From Leifsonia sp. Leaf336 (GTDB taxonomy: Bacteria > Actinomycetota > Actinomycetes > Actinomycetales > Microbacteriaceae), in NCBI RefSeq assembly GCF_001423695.1, contig NZ_LMOZ01000001.1, positions 1,560,443-1,624,442 of the forward strand: a stretch of DNA of 64,000 bases, written 5' to 3'. This document shows, piece after piece, positions 34,188 through 42,456 of this stretch; position 1 is the first letter of the stretch, and the number at the start of each line of letters is the position of its first letter. The position numbers and the translations under genes were made by a program. The notes under the pieces are model-generated. The model did not search any database, was not told the DNA's origin, and saw only the letters and a list, made by a program, of their open reading frames with translations.

Positions 34188-35527
34188 CCAGCACCGTCAC
34201 CCGCACCCAGGTCGAGCTCACCAACGCGCGCGCCCGCATCGTCGGCGAGCGCGACGGGCTGCTCGCCGACGCGATCGTCTGGGTCGTCCGGACGAGCGCG
34301 ATCGTCGGCCGCGCGGTGGCGTCCGCCGCGGGTGTGCTCGGGGCGGTGATCACTCCGCTCGGTTGGTCGATGCTCGTGGTGACCGTGCTCTCGCTCGTGG
34401 CGGGATACGTGCTGGGCTGGACCGAGGCCGTGGTCGCGGGCTGGGCGGCCGCTGCGCTGCTCCTGATCGCCTCGCTCTACCTTGTCGGCCGCATCGCCTA
34501 CGACGTGGGACTCGCGCTGCCGACCAACCGCGTGGTCGTCGGCGACCGCGCCCCTGGCGAGGTCACGGTGCGCAACCCCACACGCCGGCGCCTGCCCGGT
34601 GTGCGGGTCGAGGTGCCGGTCGGCGCCGGGCTCGCCGAGTTCGCCGCGCCGTCGCTTTTGAGCGGCGACGAGCACTCCGACGTGTTCGTCGTGCCCACCA
34701 GCAGGCGCGGCATCGTCCCGATCGGCCCGGTGCGCACCGTCCGAGCCGATCCGGTCGGGATGCTGCGGCGCGAGTGGGTCTGGGCCGACTCGCTCGACCT
34801 CTTCGTGCACCCCCGCATCATCGCCATCCCGAGCATGAGCACCGGTTTCGTGCGCGACCTGGAGGGTGCGCCGACCCGCGACCTGACCCAGAGCGACATC
34901 GCCTTCCACGCGCTGCGCGAGTACACGCCGGGTGACGAGCGCCGCAACATCCACTGGAAGAGCACGGCGAAGACCGGCAGCTACATGGTGCGCCAGTTCG
35001 AGGAGACGCGGCGCAGCCACCTGCTCGTCGCGCTCAGCCTGTCGGAGGCCGACTACGCCACCGACGAGGAGTTCGAGCTCGCCGTGAGCGCCACGGGCTC
35101 GCTGGGCGTGCGCGCGATGCTGGACTCCCGGACGGTCTCGGTCGTGGCCAGCGCGGAGACGCCGGACTTCGCCAAGCGGGTGGTGTTCAGCGCGCGCCGC
35201 CTGAGCACGGTCGGCCGCGGCAGGCTGCTCGACGATCTGGCCGGCGTGGAGACGGCGGAGGCGGCGCTCCGGCTCCCCGAGCTCGCACAGGTCGCGAGCG
35301 AGGACACCGCGGGGACGTCGATCGTCTTCCTCATCTGCGGCTCGACCGTCACGGCGACGCAGCTGCGCTCGGCCGCGACGCACTTCCCGCTCGGAGTGGA
35401 CGTGGTCGCCATCGTCTGCGACGAGGGCGCCGTGCCGTCCCTGCGGCGCGTCGCCGACCTCAGCGTGCTGACCATCGGCTACCTGGAGGACCTCCAGCGC
35501 TCCCTCGCGAAACGGCTCGCGACATGA
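34184..35527 (+). CDS. DUF58-domain membrane protein
   Basis: 447 residues, GTG start overlapping the MoxR stop. Two or three N-terminal membrane spans (about 60-105) are followed by a beta-rich segment (NRVVVGDRAPGEVTVRN) and the DUF58 signature FHALREYTPGDERRNIHWKSTAKTG near residue 245 (shown in part here as DERRNIHWKSTAK), then a von Willebrand A-like fold. DUF58 proteins pair with MoxR ATPases and transglutaminase-like proteins in many bacteria; their biochemical role is unsettled. Coupled to the next gene by ATGA. Confidence 0.9.
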   Translation: MTSTVTRTQVELTNARARIVGERDGLLADAIVWVVRTSAIVGRAVASAAGVLGAVITPLGWSMLVVTVLSLVAGYVLGWTEAVVAGWAAAALLLIASLYLVGRIAYDVGLALPTNRVVVGDRAPGEVTVRNPTRRRLPGVRVEVPVGAGLAEFAAPSLLSGDEHSDVFVVPTSRRGIVPIGPVRTVRADPVGMLRREWVWADSLDLFVHPRIIAIPSMSTGFVRDLEGAPTRDLTQSDIAFHALREYTPGDERRNIHWKSTAKTGSYMVRQFEETRRSHLLVALSLSEADYATDEEFELAVSATGSLGVRAMLDSRTVSVVASAETPDFAKRVVFSARRLSTVGRGRLLDDLAGVETAEAALRLPELAQVASEDTAGTSIVFLICGSTVTATQLRSAATHFPLGVDVVAIVCDEGAVPSLRRVADLSVLTIGYLEDLQRSLAKRLAT

Positions 35528-37836
35528 TCGGGAGACTGCCCTGGCGTTCCGCCGCCGCCGACACCGGTTTCGCGATTGCGGCGGTCGCGTTGGCGGCGTG
35601 GTCGTTCTGGCCCGTGTACCAGTCGGCGGCGTTCGTCACGATGCTCGTGGTGACGCTCGTGCTCGGCGCGGCCGTCGCCGTGCTGGGGGCAGCGTTGCGC
35701 TGGCCCAGCATCGTCATGGGCGGTCTGATCGTGGTCGTCTATCTGGCGACGGGCGTGCAGCTGGCGGTGCCGGGGGAGGCGACGGCCGGCGGCCTCCTGC
35801 CGACGCCGCAGGGCTTCATCGACCTCGCGCAGGGGACGTGGCTCTCCTGGAAGCAGCTGGTCACCATCTCGGTCCCCGTCGGGTCGTATCAGGCGCTGCT
35901 GGTGCCGGCATTCATCCTCGTTCTGCTGGCGAGCGTGATCACGACCACCATCGCGCTCCGCTCCGCGCTGCCTGAGTTGGCCGGCATCCCGCCTGTGATC
36001 GTGCTGATCGCCGGGATCGCTTTCGGACCGGCGATCGCTCCGGCGCCGCTCTGGCTGGTGCTCGGACTGTTCGCGCTGCTGCTGATCTGGAACATCCGCC
36101 TGCGCCTGCGCCGGCGGACCGCCGCGGTGCGCACACTGCGCGAGCAGAGCGGTCTCACCGTCGAGACGCGCAGGGAGCGCGGTTCGACGGCAGTGCTGAC
36201 GGCGACCGGGGCGACGGTGATGCTCGTCGGCGCGGCGGTCGTCGGGATCGGCGCCACCGTGCTGGTGCCGCCGTCGACAGACCGGCACGTGGTGCGCACG
36301 GCGGTGGAGCAGCCGTTCGATCCGCGTGCCTACCCGAGCCCGCTGAGCGGCTTCCGGTCGTACCTCGAGCCGGGTTCCGCCTCGGAGCCGATGCTCAGCG
36401 TCAGCGGGCTGCCCGCCGACGGACGCATCCGGATCGCGACCCTGGACACCTACGACGGCGTGACGTACTCCGTGGGGAGCGCGGCGGCCACGAGTGCCTC
36501 CGGAGCCTTCACCCGGCTGCCCTACCGGCTCGACCAGTCCGGCACCACGGGCACGCAGACGCAGCTGACGGTGAGCGTCCGCGGCTACCGGGGTCCCTGG
36601 GTGCCGGGGACGGGCCAGCTCGAGCAGATCCAGTTCCTCGGGAATCACGCGTCGACGCTCTCCGGAGCGTACTTCTACAACGACGTCACAGGCACGGGCG
36701 CGGTGCTCTCCTCGCTCCGCGACGGCGACTCGTATGTGGCCGACTCCGTGACGCCCCCGAAGCTGTCGGCGTCTCAGCTGACGAAGGTCGAGCCGGGCTC
36801 CGACTCCGTCCCGCGGCCGACCGTGATCCCCGACGAGCTGCAGTCGACGCTGCAGAAGTACACCGCAGGGGCCACCGGTGCCGGTCCGAAGCTGGCGGCG
36901 GCGCTGCAGGGTCTCGCGAAGGACGGCTACATCAGTCACGGGATCGGCAAGGGCGAGCCGGCGAGCCGATCGGGTCACGGTGCCGACCGGATCACCGAGC
37001 TGCTGACGAACGTCCCGATGCTGGGCGACCAGGAGCAGTACGCCGTGACGGCGGCGCTGATGGCCCGACAGCTCGGGTTCCCGGCGCGCGTCGTGATGGG
37101 CTTCGTCGCACCCGCCGACGCGGGCGTCGGCCCCGTCACCTTCCTCGGCTCCGACGTCTCGGCCTGGATCGAGGTGCAGACCTCCACCGGCTGGGTCACG
37201 GTCGACCCGACACCTCCTGTGCGCCCGGTTCCGCCGAAGCAGCCGGAGCAGCCGACCGAGATCTCGCGGCCCCAGACGAACGTGCAACCGCCGGTCGACG
37301 ACAGCCCGCAGCAGAACGAGGAGCCGCCGCAGGCGCAGGTCGACAGCACACCGCAGCACGCGCCGAATCCCGTGCTGGAGACGATCCTGACGGTGCTCAT
37401 CGTGATCGGCTGGACGCTGCTCGTGCTCGCGGTGCTCGCGGCGCCGTTCCTGGCGGTGATCGCGGCCAAGTGGCGGCGGCGCTCGCTGCGCAGGTCCGCC
37501 GCGACGGCCGCGGACCGGATCGTCGGGGGCTGGCGGGAGTTCGCCGACGCGGCCGTGGACCACGGCTACGACCCTCCGCCCTCCGCGACGCGTGTGGAGT
37601 TCGCGACGACCATCGGCGGCACGCGTGCCGCGGCCCTAGCCAAGGTGGCCGACCGGGCGGTCTTCAGCCCGCTCGCGCCGACGACGGCGGAGGCGGACAC
37701 GGTGTGGAAGGCGGTCGACGACCTCCGCGCCCAGCTTGATCGGCGCGACACGCGGTGGAAGCGCATGCTCGCGGCGGTCTCGCTGAGGTCCCTCGGCTAC
37801 CGTGGAAGGACGCGAGAGAGGACGAACAGGCGATGA
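35524..37836 (+). CDS. TgpA-like membrane protein with a degenerate (catalytically dead) transglutaminase domain
   Basis: 770 residues. About seven membrane spans in the first 245 residues, an external region with a transglutaminase-like core (about 470-570), a Pro/Gln-rich linker, one span (about 620-645) and a cytoplasmic C-terminal domain. The core keeps QEQYAVTAALMARQLGFPARVV, AWIEV and VDPTPP, but the nucleophile Cys is Gln503 and the catalytic His is Ser546; only Asp561 of the triad remains. It should therefore not crosslink or cleave. A binding or scaffold role is inferred. Stop and start codons overlap both neighbours. Confidence 0.88.
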   Translation: MIGRLPWRSAAADTGFAIAAVALAAWSFWPVYQSAAFVTMLVVTLVLGAAVAVLGAALRWPSIVMGGLIVVVYLATGVQLAVPGEATAGGLLPTPQGFIDLAQGTWLSWKQLVTISVPVGSYQALLVPAFILVLLASVITTTIALRSALPELAGIPPVIVLIAGIAFGPAIAPAPLWLVLGLFALLLIWNIRLRLRRRTAAVRTLREQSGLTVETRRERGSTAVLTATGATVMLVGAAVVGIGATVLVPPSTDRHVVRTAVEQPFDPRAYPSPLSGFRSYLEPGSASEPMLSVSGLPADGRIRIATLDTYDGVTYSVGSAAATSASGAFTRLPYRLDQSGTTGTQTQLTVSVRGYRGPWVPGTGQLEQIQFLGNHASTLSGAYFYNDVTGTGAVLSSLRDGDSYVADSVTPPKLSASQLTKVEPGSDSVPRPTVIPDELQSTLQKYTAGATGAGPKLAAALQGLAKDGYISHGIGKGEPASRSGHGADRITELLTNVPMLGDQEQYAVTAALMARQLGFPARVVMGFVAPADAGVGPVTFLGSDVSAWIEVQTSTGWVTVDPTPPVRPVPPKQPEQPTEISRPQTNVQPPVDDSPQQNEEPPQAQVDSTPQHAPNPVLETILTVLIVIGWTLLVLAVLAAPFLAVIAAKWRRRSLRRSAATAADRIVGGWREFADAAVDHGYDPPPSATRVEFATTIGGTRAAALAKVADRAVFSPLAPTTAEADTVWKAVDDLRAQLDRRDTRWKRMLAAVSLRSLGYRGRTRERTNRR

Positions 37837-38420
37837 GATGCCGGGTGTGCGGAGCGGCGCTCTCCGAGGGGACGCTGTTCTGCGGAAACTGCGGGAGTTC
37901 GGTCACGGCGTCGCGGGTGCGGCCGCCGGAGGTCGCCGACTCGCGGCCGTCGGACACGTCGATCGTGCCGCCGCTCGCCAAGCCTGCGGTTGCAGGACGA
38001 TTCCCCGGCGCCGTCGAGGTCGACGAAGACGGCCTCCCGCCGACCGAGGCCATGGACGTCGTCCCGATCGAGAGCGCTCCGCCCGCCGCGTCGGTGCGGG
38101 TGTTCCGGCTGAGCTTCTCGACAGGCGAGACCGTGGAGGTGCGGGGGAGCGGACTCGTCGGCCGCCGCCCCATCACGCAGCCGGGTGAGCACGTCGATCA
38201 GCTCGTCGCCATCTCGGATCCCGCACGCAGCGTGTCGAAGACCCACCTCGAGTTCGGGCTCGAAGGCGACGATCTCTGGATCTGCGATCGCTACTCGGGC
38301 AACGGCACGGTCGCGCGACCGCTCGGCGGCGTCGCGCGGCAGTGCGAAGCGGGCCGGCGGTATCGCGTCGGCCGGGGGACCAGGGTCGACATCGGCGACC
38401 AGTGGTTCGACGTCAGCTGA
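37833..38420 (+). CDS. Zinc-ribbon plus FHA-domain protein
   Basis: 195 residues from the ATG overlapping the previous stop. The N-terminus is a zinc ribbon, CRVCGAALSEGTLFCGNCG, with two CxxC knuckles. A flexible acidic linker (about 30-85) leads to an FHA domain (about 90-195): GLVGRRPITQ, SVSKTHLEFGL and DRYSGNGTVA, with Arg, Ser-x-x-His and Asn conserved. Cytoplasmic. As last gene of the kinase operon it is a likely second phosphothreonine reader, possibly recruited to the kinase or the cytoplasmic tail of the transglutaminase-like protein. Confidence 0.85.
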   Translation: MRCRVCGAALSEGTLFCGNCGSSVTASRVRPPEVADSRPSDTSIVPPLAKPAVAGRFPGAVEVDEDGLPPTEAMDVVPIESAPPAASVRVFRLSFSTGETVEVRGSGLVGRRPITQPGEHVDQLVAISDPARSVSKTHLEFGLEGDDLWICDRYSGNGTVARPLGGVARQCEAGRRYRVGRGTRVDIGDQWFDVS

Positions 38421-38434
38421 CCGCGACGAACGCG

Positions 38435-38498
38435 ACGCGAACCGCCCGAGACGCGAACCGCCCGAGACGCGAACAACCCGAGACGCGAACCGCCTGAA
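38435..38498. repeat. Four tandem copies of a 16-bp unit
   Basis: The unit ACGCGAACCGCCCGAG occurs at 38435-38450 and 38451-38466 without change, at 38467-38482 with AA replacing GC..., and at 38483-38498 with two changes near its end; a broken fifth copy follows. It lies between the FHA stop and the terminator hairpin, in non-coding DNA. Confidence 0.75.
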
Positions 38499-38503
38499 AC
38501 GAC

Positions 38504-38545
38504 GAACTCCTCCGCAGCCCGCGGGAGCGGACCACGGAGGAGTTC
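38504..38545. terminator. Bidirectional hairpin terminator
   Basis: GAACTCCTCCG (38504-38514) and CGGAGGAGTTC (38535-38545) make a perfect 11-bp stem with a 20-nt loop between the convergent zinc-ribbon/FHA gene and alanine dehydrogenase. Confidence 0.65.
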
Positions 38546-38557
38546 CTCCGTCCGTCG

Positions 38558-39673
38558 TCAGACGAGCGCGTCGGCGACAGCGGCGTCCACGATCCCGTGC
38601 GCCTCAGCGACGCCCGGATTGGTGACGTGGCCCGCGTGCACGTTGAGGCCCAGCGCGAGCGATGCGTCGGCGCGCAGGGCGGCCTGCCAGCCGTTGTTCG
38701 CGATGGCGCGGGCGTACGGCAGCGTCGCGTTGGTGAGCGCATAGGTGGAGGTGTGCGGCACAGCGCCCGGCATGTTCGCCACGCAGTAGAACAGCGACTG
38801 GTGCACGGTGAACGTCGGGTCGGCGTGCGTGGTCGGGTGCGAGTCGGCGAAGCAGCCGCCCTGGTCGACGGCGATGTCGACGAGCACACTGCCCGGCTTC
38901 ATGCGCGAGACCAGCTCGTTGCTGACCAGCTTCGGCGCCTTGGCGCCCGGCACGAGCACCGAGCCGATGACGAGGTCGGAGGCCACGACGGCCTTGTCGA
39001 TCTCGAAGCTGTTCGAAGCGATGGTCTTGATGCGGCCGGAGTAGAGGGCGTCGAGCTCTCGCAGCCGGGCGATGTTCGTGTCGAGCACCGTCACCTCCGC
39101 GCCCAGGCCCACCGCGACCGACGTCGCGTTGGTGCCCGCCACGCCTCCACCGAGCACGGTGACCACGGCCGGGTGGGTGCCGGGGACGCCGGGGACGAGC
39201 AGGCCGGGGCCGCCGTTCGGCTTGAGCATCGTGTTGGCCCCGACGATCGGGGCGAGGCGGCCGGCCACCTCGCTCATCGGAGCGAGCAGCGGGAGCGCGC
39301 GGTTGGGCAACTGCACCGTCTCGTACGCGATCGCGGTGACGCCGCTCTCGATCAAGGCGCGCGTCAGCTCTTCGTCTGCAGCGAGGTGCAGGTACGTGAA
39401 CAGCACGAGTCCTTCGCGGAAGTAGCCGTACTCGGAGGCGATCGGCTCCTTCACCTTGAGAATCAGGTCGCCGGCTGCCCAGGTGGAGGCGGCGTCCGGG
39501 AGGATGGTGGCTCCGGCCCCGGCGTAGAAGTCGTCCGGGATGGAGGAGCCGACACCGGCTCCGGTCTCCACGTAGACCTCGTGTCCGGCGCCGACCAGGT
39601 CGTGGACGCCTGCGGGCGTAATCGCCACGCGGAATTCGTTGTTCTTGATCTCGCGGGGGATCGCGACCTTCAT
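38558..39673 (-). CDS. ald: Alanine dehydrogenase
   Basis: 371 residues, the standard length. The N-terminus MKVAIPREIKNNEFRVAITP contains the substrate-binding Arg and the family signature; the catalytic Lys and His are in KVKEPIASEYGYF and TYLHLAADEEL. The NAD-binding Rossmann fold has VTVLGGGVAGTNATSVAVGLGAEVTVLD (in part), then SVLVDIAVDQGGCFADSHPTTH. It interconverts L-alanine and pyruvate plus ammonia with NAD(H). The ATG is preceded by GAGGAG. Its upstream region faces the long spacer before the polyamine transporter, so the two transcription units are divergent. Confidence 0.96.
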   Translation of the reverse strand: MKVAIPREIKNNEFRVAITPAGVHDLVGAGHEVYVETGAGVGSSIPDDFYAGAGATILPDAASTWAAGDLILKVKEPIASEYGYFREGLVLFTYLHLAADEELTRALIESGVTAIAYETVQLPNRALPLLAPMSEVAGRLAPIVGANTMLKPNGGPGLLVPGVPGTHPAVVTVLGGGVAGTNATSVAVGLGAEVTVLDTNIARLRELDALYSGRIKTIASNSFEIDKAVVASDLVIGSVLVPGAKAPKLVSNELVSRMKPGSVLVDIAVDQGGCFADSHPTTHADPTFTVHQSLFYCVANMPGAVPHTSTYALTNATLPYARAIANNGWQAALRADASLALGLNVHAGHVTNPGVAEAHGIVDAAVADALV

Positions 39674-40042
39674 GGGGCTCCTCAGCTCCTTGCACTTCGA
39701 CGTGATGGTTCGACAACACCCTAGCGCCCTTCACGGAGGATTTCGATAGGAATTCAGGAAGGATCGTGCTGATTCCGTAAATTCCGTGTCGAACCAGCGC
39801 GGATATCGACAGTTCGTCTCACTGCGTGTTCGGGCGGCACCCGCGTTCTGCGGTTTCCCGCGCGTTTCGGACGAATCGACACGGATTTCGTGACGATCAT
39901 GTTTCCGAATGGACGATTCGGCCCCTGATGGGTGCGGATCGCGTCGGTCATGTGCAAGTATCGACCAACCGCGAGGACACAACGGCGTGTCCCGGCGGAT
40001 CGCCCTCAGGCAACACCAGATAGACCCGAAGGAGCTCCGCAA
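39674..40042. other. 369-bp divergent intergenic region between ald and the polyamine transporter
   Basis: No credible coding sequence. TAGGGT on the minus strand (39717-39722 region) is a weak -10 candidate for ald. A 17-bp perfect inverted repeat, CCGAAT-N5-ATTCGG, sits at 39905-39921, about 120 bp before the transporter start. AT content is higher than in flanking genes for the first 80 bp. GAAGGAG just before 40043 is the ribosome-binding site of the substrate-binding protein gene. I could not assign the transporter promoter. Confidence 0.6.
39905..39921. promoter_or_regulatory. Inverted repeat, possible operator upstream of the polyamine ABC operon
   Basis: CCGAAT and ATTCGG around a 5-nt centre. 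Position between ald and the transporter suggests regulation of either unit; the binding protein is unknown. Confidence 0.35.
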
Positions 40043-41257
40043 GTGAATTCCAGGCCACTCCCGAACGACCCGATGATCCGCCAGCTCGTGCAGTCGGCTC
40101 GTGCCTCCCAGCTCACCCGTCGCGGCCTGCTCGCCGGCGCGACGGCCGGTGCCGCGGCGCTCGCCCTGGCCGCGTGCTCGACCGGGGGAGCCTCCGGAAA
40201 GCCCACCCCCGCCAAGGACCAGTCCAGCACCGACAAGACGCTCACCTGGGCCAACTGGCAGGCGTACCTCGACCAGGACGACAACGGCAAGTACCCCACG
40301 CTGGAGGCGTTCCAGAAGCAGTCCGGGCTGAAGGTCAAGTACGACGTCGCGGTCGACGACAACAACACGTACTACGCCAAGGTCAAGGACCAGCTGGCGC
40401 TCGGCAAGGACATCGGCGCCGACACGGTCTGTCTCACGGACTGGATGATCGCCCGCTGGATCCGGCTCGGCTACGTGCAGTCCTTCGACGAGTCGGCCAT
40501 CCCGAACAAGAAGAACCTCACCTCCAACCTGGTCGACGTCGACTTCGACCCCGGCCGCAAGAAGTCCCTGCCCTGGCAGAGCGGCTTCGCGGGCATCTGC
40601 TGGAACAAGGAGAAGCTGCCCAACGGCCTGAAGTCGATCGACGACCTCTGGAAGCCGGACCTCAAGGGCAAGGTCGGCGTGCTGAGCGAGATGCGCGACA
40701 CCATGGGCCTCCTGATGCTGCAGCAGGGTGTCGACATCTCCAAGCAGTTCAGCGACGACGACTACAACAAGGCCATCGACACCCTGACCAAGGAGGTCAA
40801 CGACGGCCAGATCCGCAACATCAAGGGCAACTCGTATCTCAACGACCTGAAGTCGGGCGACACGCTCGCGGCGATCTGCTGGTCCGGCGACATCACCCAG
40901 CTGAACGCGGAGGCCGGCGACAACTGGCAGTTCGCTATACCGGAGGCCGGCGGCACGCTCTGGAGCGACAACTTCGTCATCCCCATCGGTTCGCCACGCA
41001 AGGCCAACGCCCAGAAGCTGATCGACTACTACTACGAGCCGGAGGTGGCCGCAGAGGTGGCCGCGTGGGTCAACTACATCACGCCGGTGCAGGGGGCGAA
41101 GGAGGCCGCGGTCAAGATCGATCCCGAGCTCGCGGACAACCAGTTGATCTTCCCCGACGACCAGACGCTGTCGAAGGTGCACGTGTTCCGCACCCTCGCG
41201 CCGGCCGAGGAGCAGAAGTACCAGGCGGCGTTCCAGAAAGTGATCCTGGGGGCCTGA
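40043..41257 (+). CDS. potD: Spermidine/putrescine ABC transporter substrate-binding lipoprotein (PotD-like)
   Basis: 404 residues from the GTG at 40043, with GAAGGAG upstream. A twin-arginine signal, LTRRGLLAGATAGAAALALAAC, ends in a lipobox with Cys45, so the protein is probably exported folded by Tat and lipid-anchored. The mature part has PotD-family features: LTWANWQAYLD near its start, LPWQSGFAGICWNKEKLP, ICWSGDITQLNAE and IPEAGGTLWSDNFVIPIGS. It captures a polyamine outside the cell for the PotABC components encoded downstream, with touching or overlapping reading frames. Confidence 0.9.
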   Translation: MNSRPLPNDPMIRQLVQSARASQLTRRGLLAGATAGAAALALAACSTGGASGKPTPAKDQSSTDKTLTWANWQAYLDQDDNGKYPTLEAFQKQSGLKVKYDVAVDDNNTYYAKVKDQLALGKDIGADTVCLTDWMIARWIRLGYVQSFDESAIPNKKNLTSNLVDVDFDPGRKKSLPWQSGFAGICWNKEKLPNGLKSIDDLWKPDLKGKVGVLSEMRDTMGLLMLQQGVDISKQFSDDDYNKAIDTLTKEVNDGQIRNIKGNSYLNDLKSGDTLAAICWSGDITQLNAEAGDNWQFAIPEAGGTLWSDNFVIPIGSPRKANAQKLIDYYYEPEVAAEVAAWVNYITPVQGAKEAAVKIDPELADNQLIFPDDQTLSKVHVFRTLAPAEEQKYQAAFQKVILGA

Positions 41258-42456
41258 TGCCGAAGGGAGCATTCGCCGAGTCGGGAGCCGACCTGCAGCT
41301 GGTGGGCATCCGCAAGCGGTTCCCGGGCTTCACCGCCATCGAGAACCTCGACCTCACCATCCCCGCCGGGTCGTTCTTCGCCCTGCTCGGTCCGAGCGGC
41401 TGCGGAAAGACGACGACGTTGCGGCTGGTCGCCGGCCTCGAGGAGCCGACGGAAGGTCGCATCGTCATCGGCGGCCAGGACGTGACGCGCACCAAGCCGT
41501 TCCAGCGGCCGGTGAACACCGTGTTCCAGAGCTACGCGCTCTTCCCGCACATGACCGTCCTGGAGAACGTCGCCTTCGGCCTCCGCCGTCGCAGGATCGG
41601 CGACCCGGTGGCGAAGGCGCACGAGGCCCTGCGGCTCGTGGAGCTCGACCATCTCGCCGCGCGGCGGCCGGCCCAGCTCTCCGGAGGCCAGCAGCAGCGC
41701 GTCGCGCTGGCCCGCGCGGTCGTCAACCGGCCCGCGCTGCTCCTGCTCGACGAGCCGCTCGGTGCGCTCGACCTCAAGCTGCGGCGGCAGATGCAGCTCG
41801 AGCTGAAGTCGATCCAGACCGAGGTCGGCCTGACCTTCGTGCACGTCACCCACGACCAGGAGGAGGCCATGACCATGGCCGACACCGTCGCGGTCATGAA
41901 CAAGGGCCGGATCGAGCAGATGGGCGCACCCGAGCTGCTCTACGAACTGCCGTCGACGGTCTTCGTGGCGAACTTCCTCGGTCAGTCGAACCTTTTCGTC
42001 GGGCCGGTGCTCGACGGCGCGGGCGACACGCTCGGCGTGGAGGTCGCGGGTCACCGCATCCAGGTTCCGCGTTCGCGTGCGCAACGCGGCTCGGGCACCG
42101 TCACGGTGGGCGTCCGGCCCGAGAAGCTGACCCTGCACGCGGGGGAGGAGACCATTCCGTCGGGCGCCAACCGCCTCGGTCCCGGACGGGTGATCGACGT
42201 GTCGTTCAGTGGCGTGAGCACCCAGTATCTGGTCGACGTCGCGGGGGTCGGCACCGTGATCGTCTTCGCGCAGAATCTCGCGAGCGGGCCGGCCGCCGGT
42301 TTCGGCGACCAGGTCTGGGTCTCGTGGGAGGCCTCCCACACGTTCGTGCTCGCCGACGAGCCGCCGGCCGACGGCCGCTTCGCCGACGACACCGACACGC
42401 AGGCGGTGGCGGCGCAGGCGAAGGAGCGGCTGCTGTCCGAGCTGGAGGAGGCGTAG
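41257..42456 (+). CDS. potA: Spermidine/putrescine ABC transporter ATP-binding protein (PotA)
   Basis: 399 residues; the ATG shares one base with the potD stop. Walker [22 protein letters not shown]-loop [12 protein letters not shown], signature [16 protein letters not shown], Walker [13 protein letters not shown] and switch [14 protein letters not shown] are intact. The C-terminal 150 residues form the TOBE regulatory/substrate-linked domain usual in PotA and MalK-type ATPases ([10 protein letters not shown]). It powers polyamine uptake. Confidence 0.93.
   Translation: MPKGAFAESGADLQLVGIRKRFPGFTAIENLDLTIPAGSFFALLGPSGCGKTTTLRLVAGLEEPTEGRIVIGGQDVTRTKPFQRPVNTVFQSYALFPHMTVLENVAFGLRRRRIGDPVAKAHEALRLVELDHLAARRPAQLSGGQQQRVALARAVVNRPALLLLDEPLGALDLKLRRQMQLELKSIQTEVGLTFVHVTHDQEEAMTMADTVAVMNKGRIEQMGAPELLYELPSTVFVANFLGQSNLFVGPVLDGAGDTLGVEVAGHRIQVPRSRAQRGSGTVTVGVRPEKLTLHAGEETIPSGANRLGPGRVIDVSFSGVSTQYLVDVAGVGTVIVFAQNLASGPAAGFGDQVWVSWEASHTFVLADEPPADGRFADDTDTQAVAAQAKERLLSELEEA

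Noticed and set aside
38435-38498. CRISPR array
   Set aside because: The 16-bp units are contiguous with no spacers and no cas genes are present.
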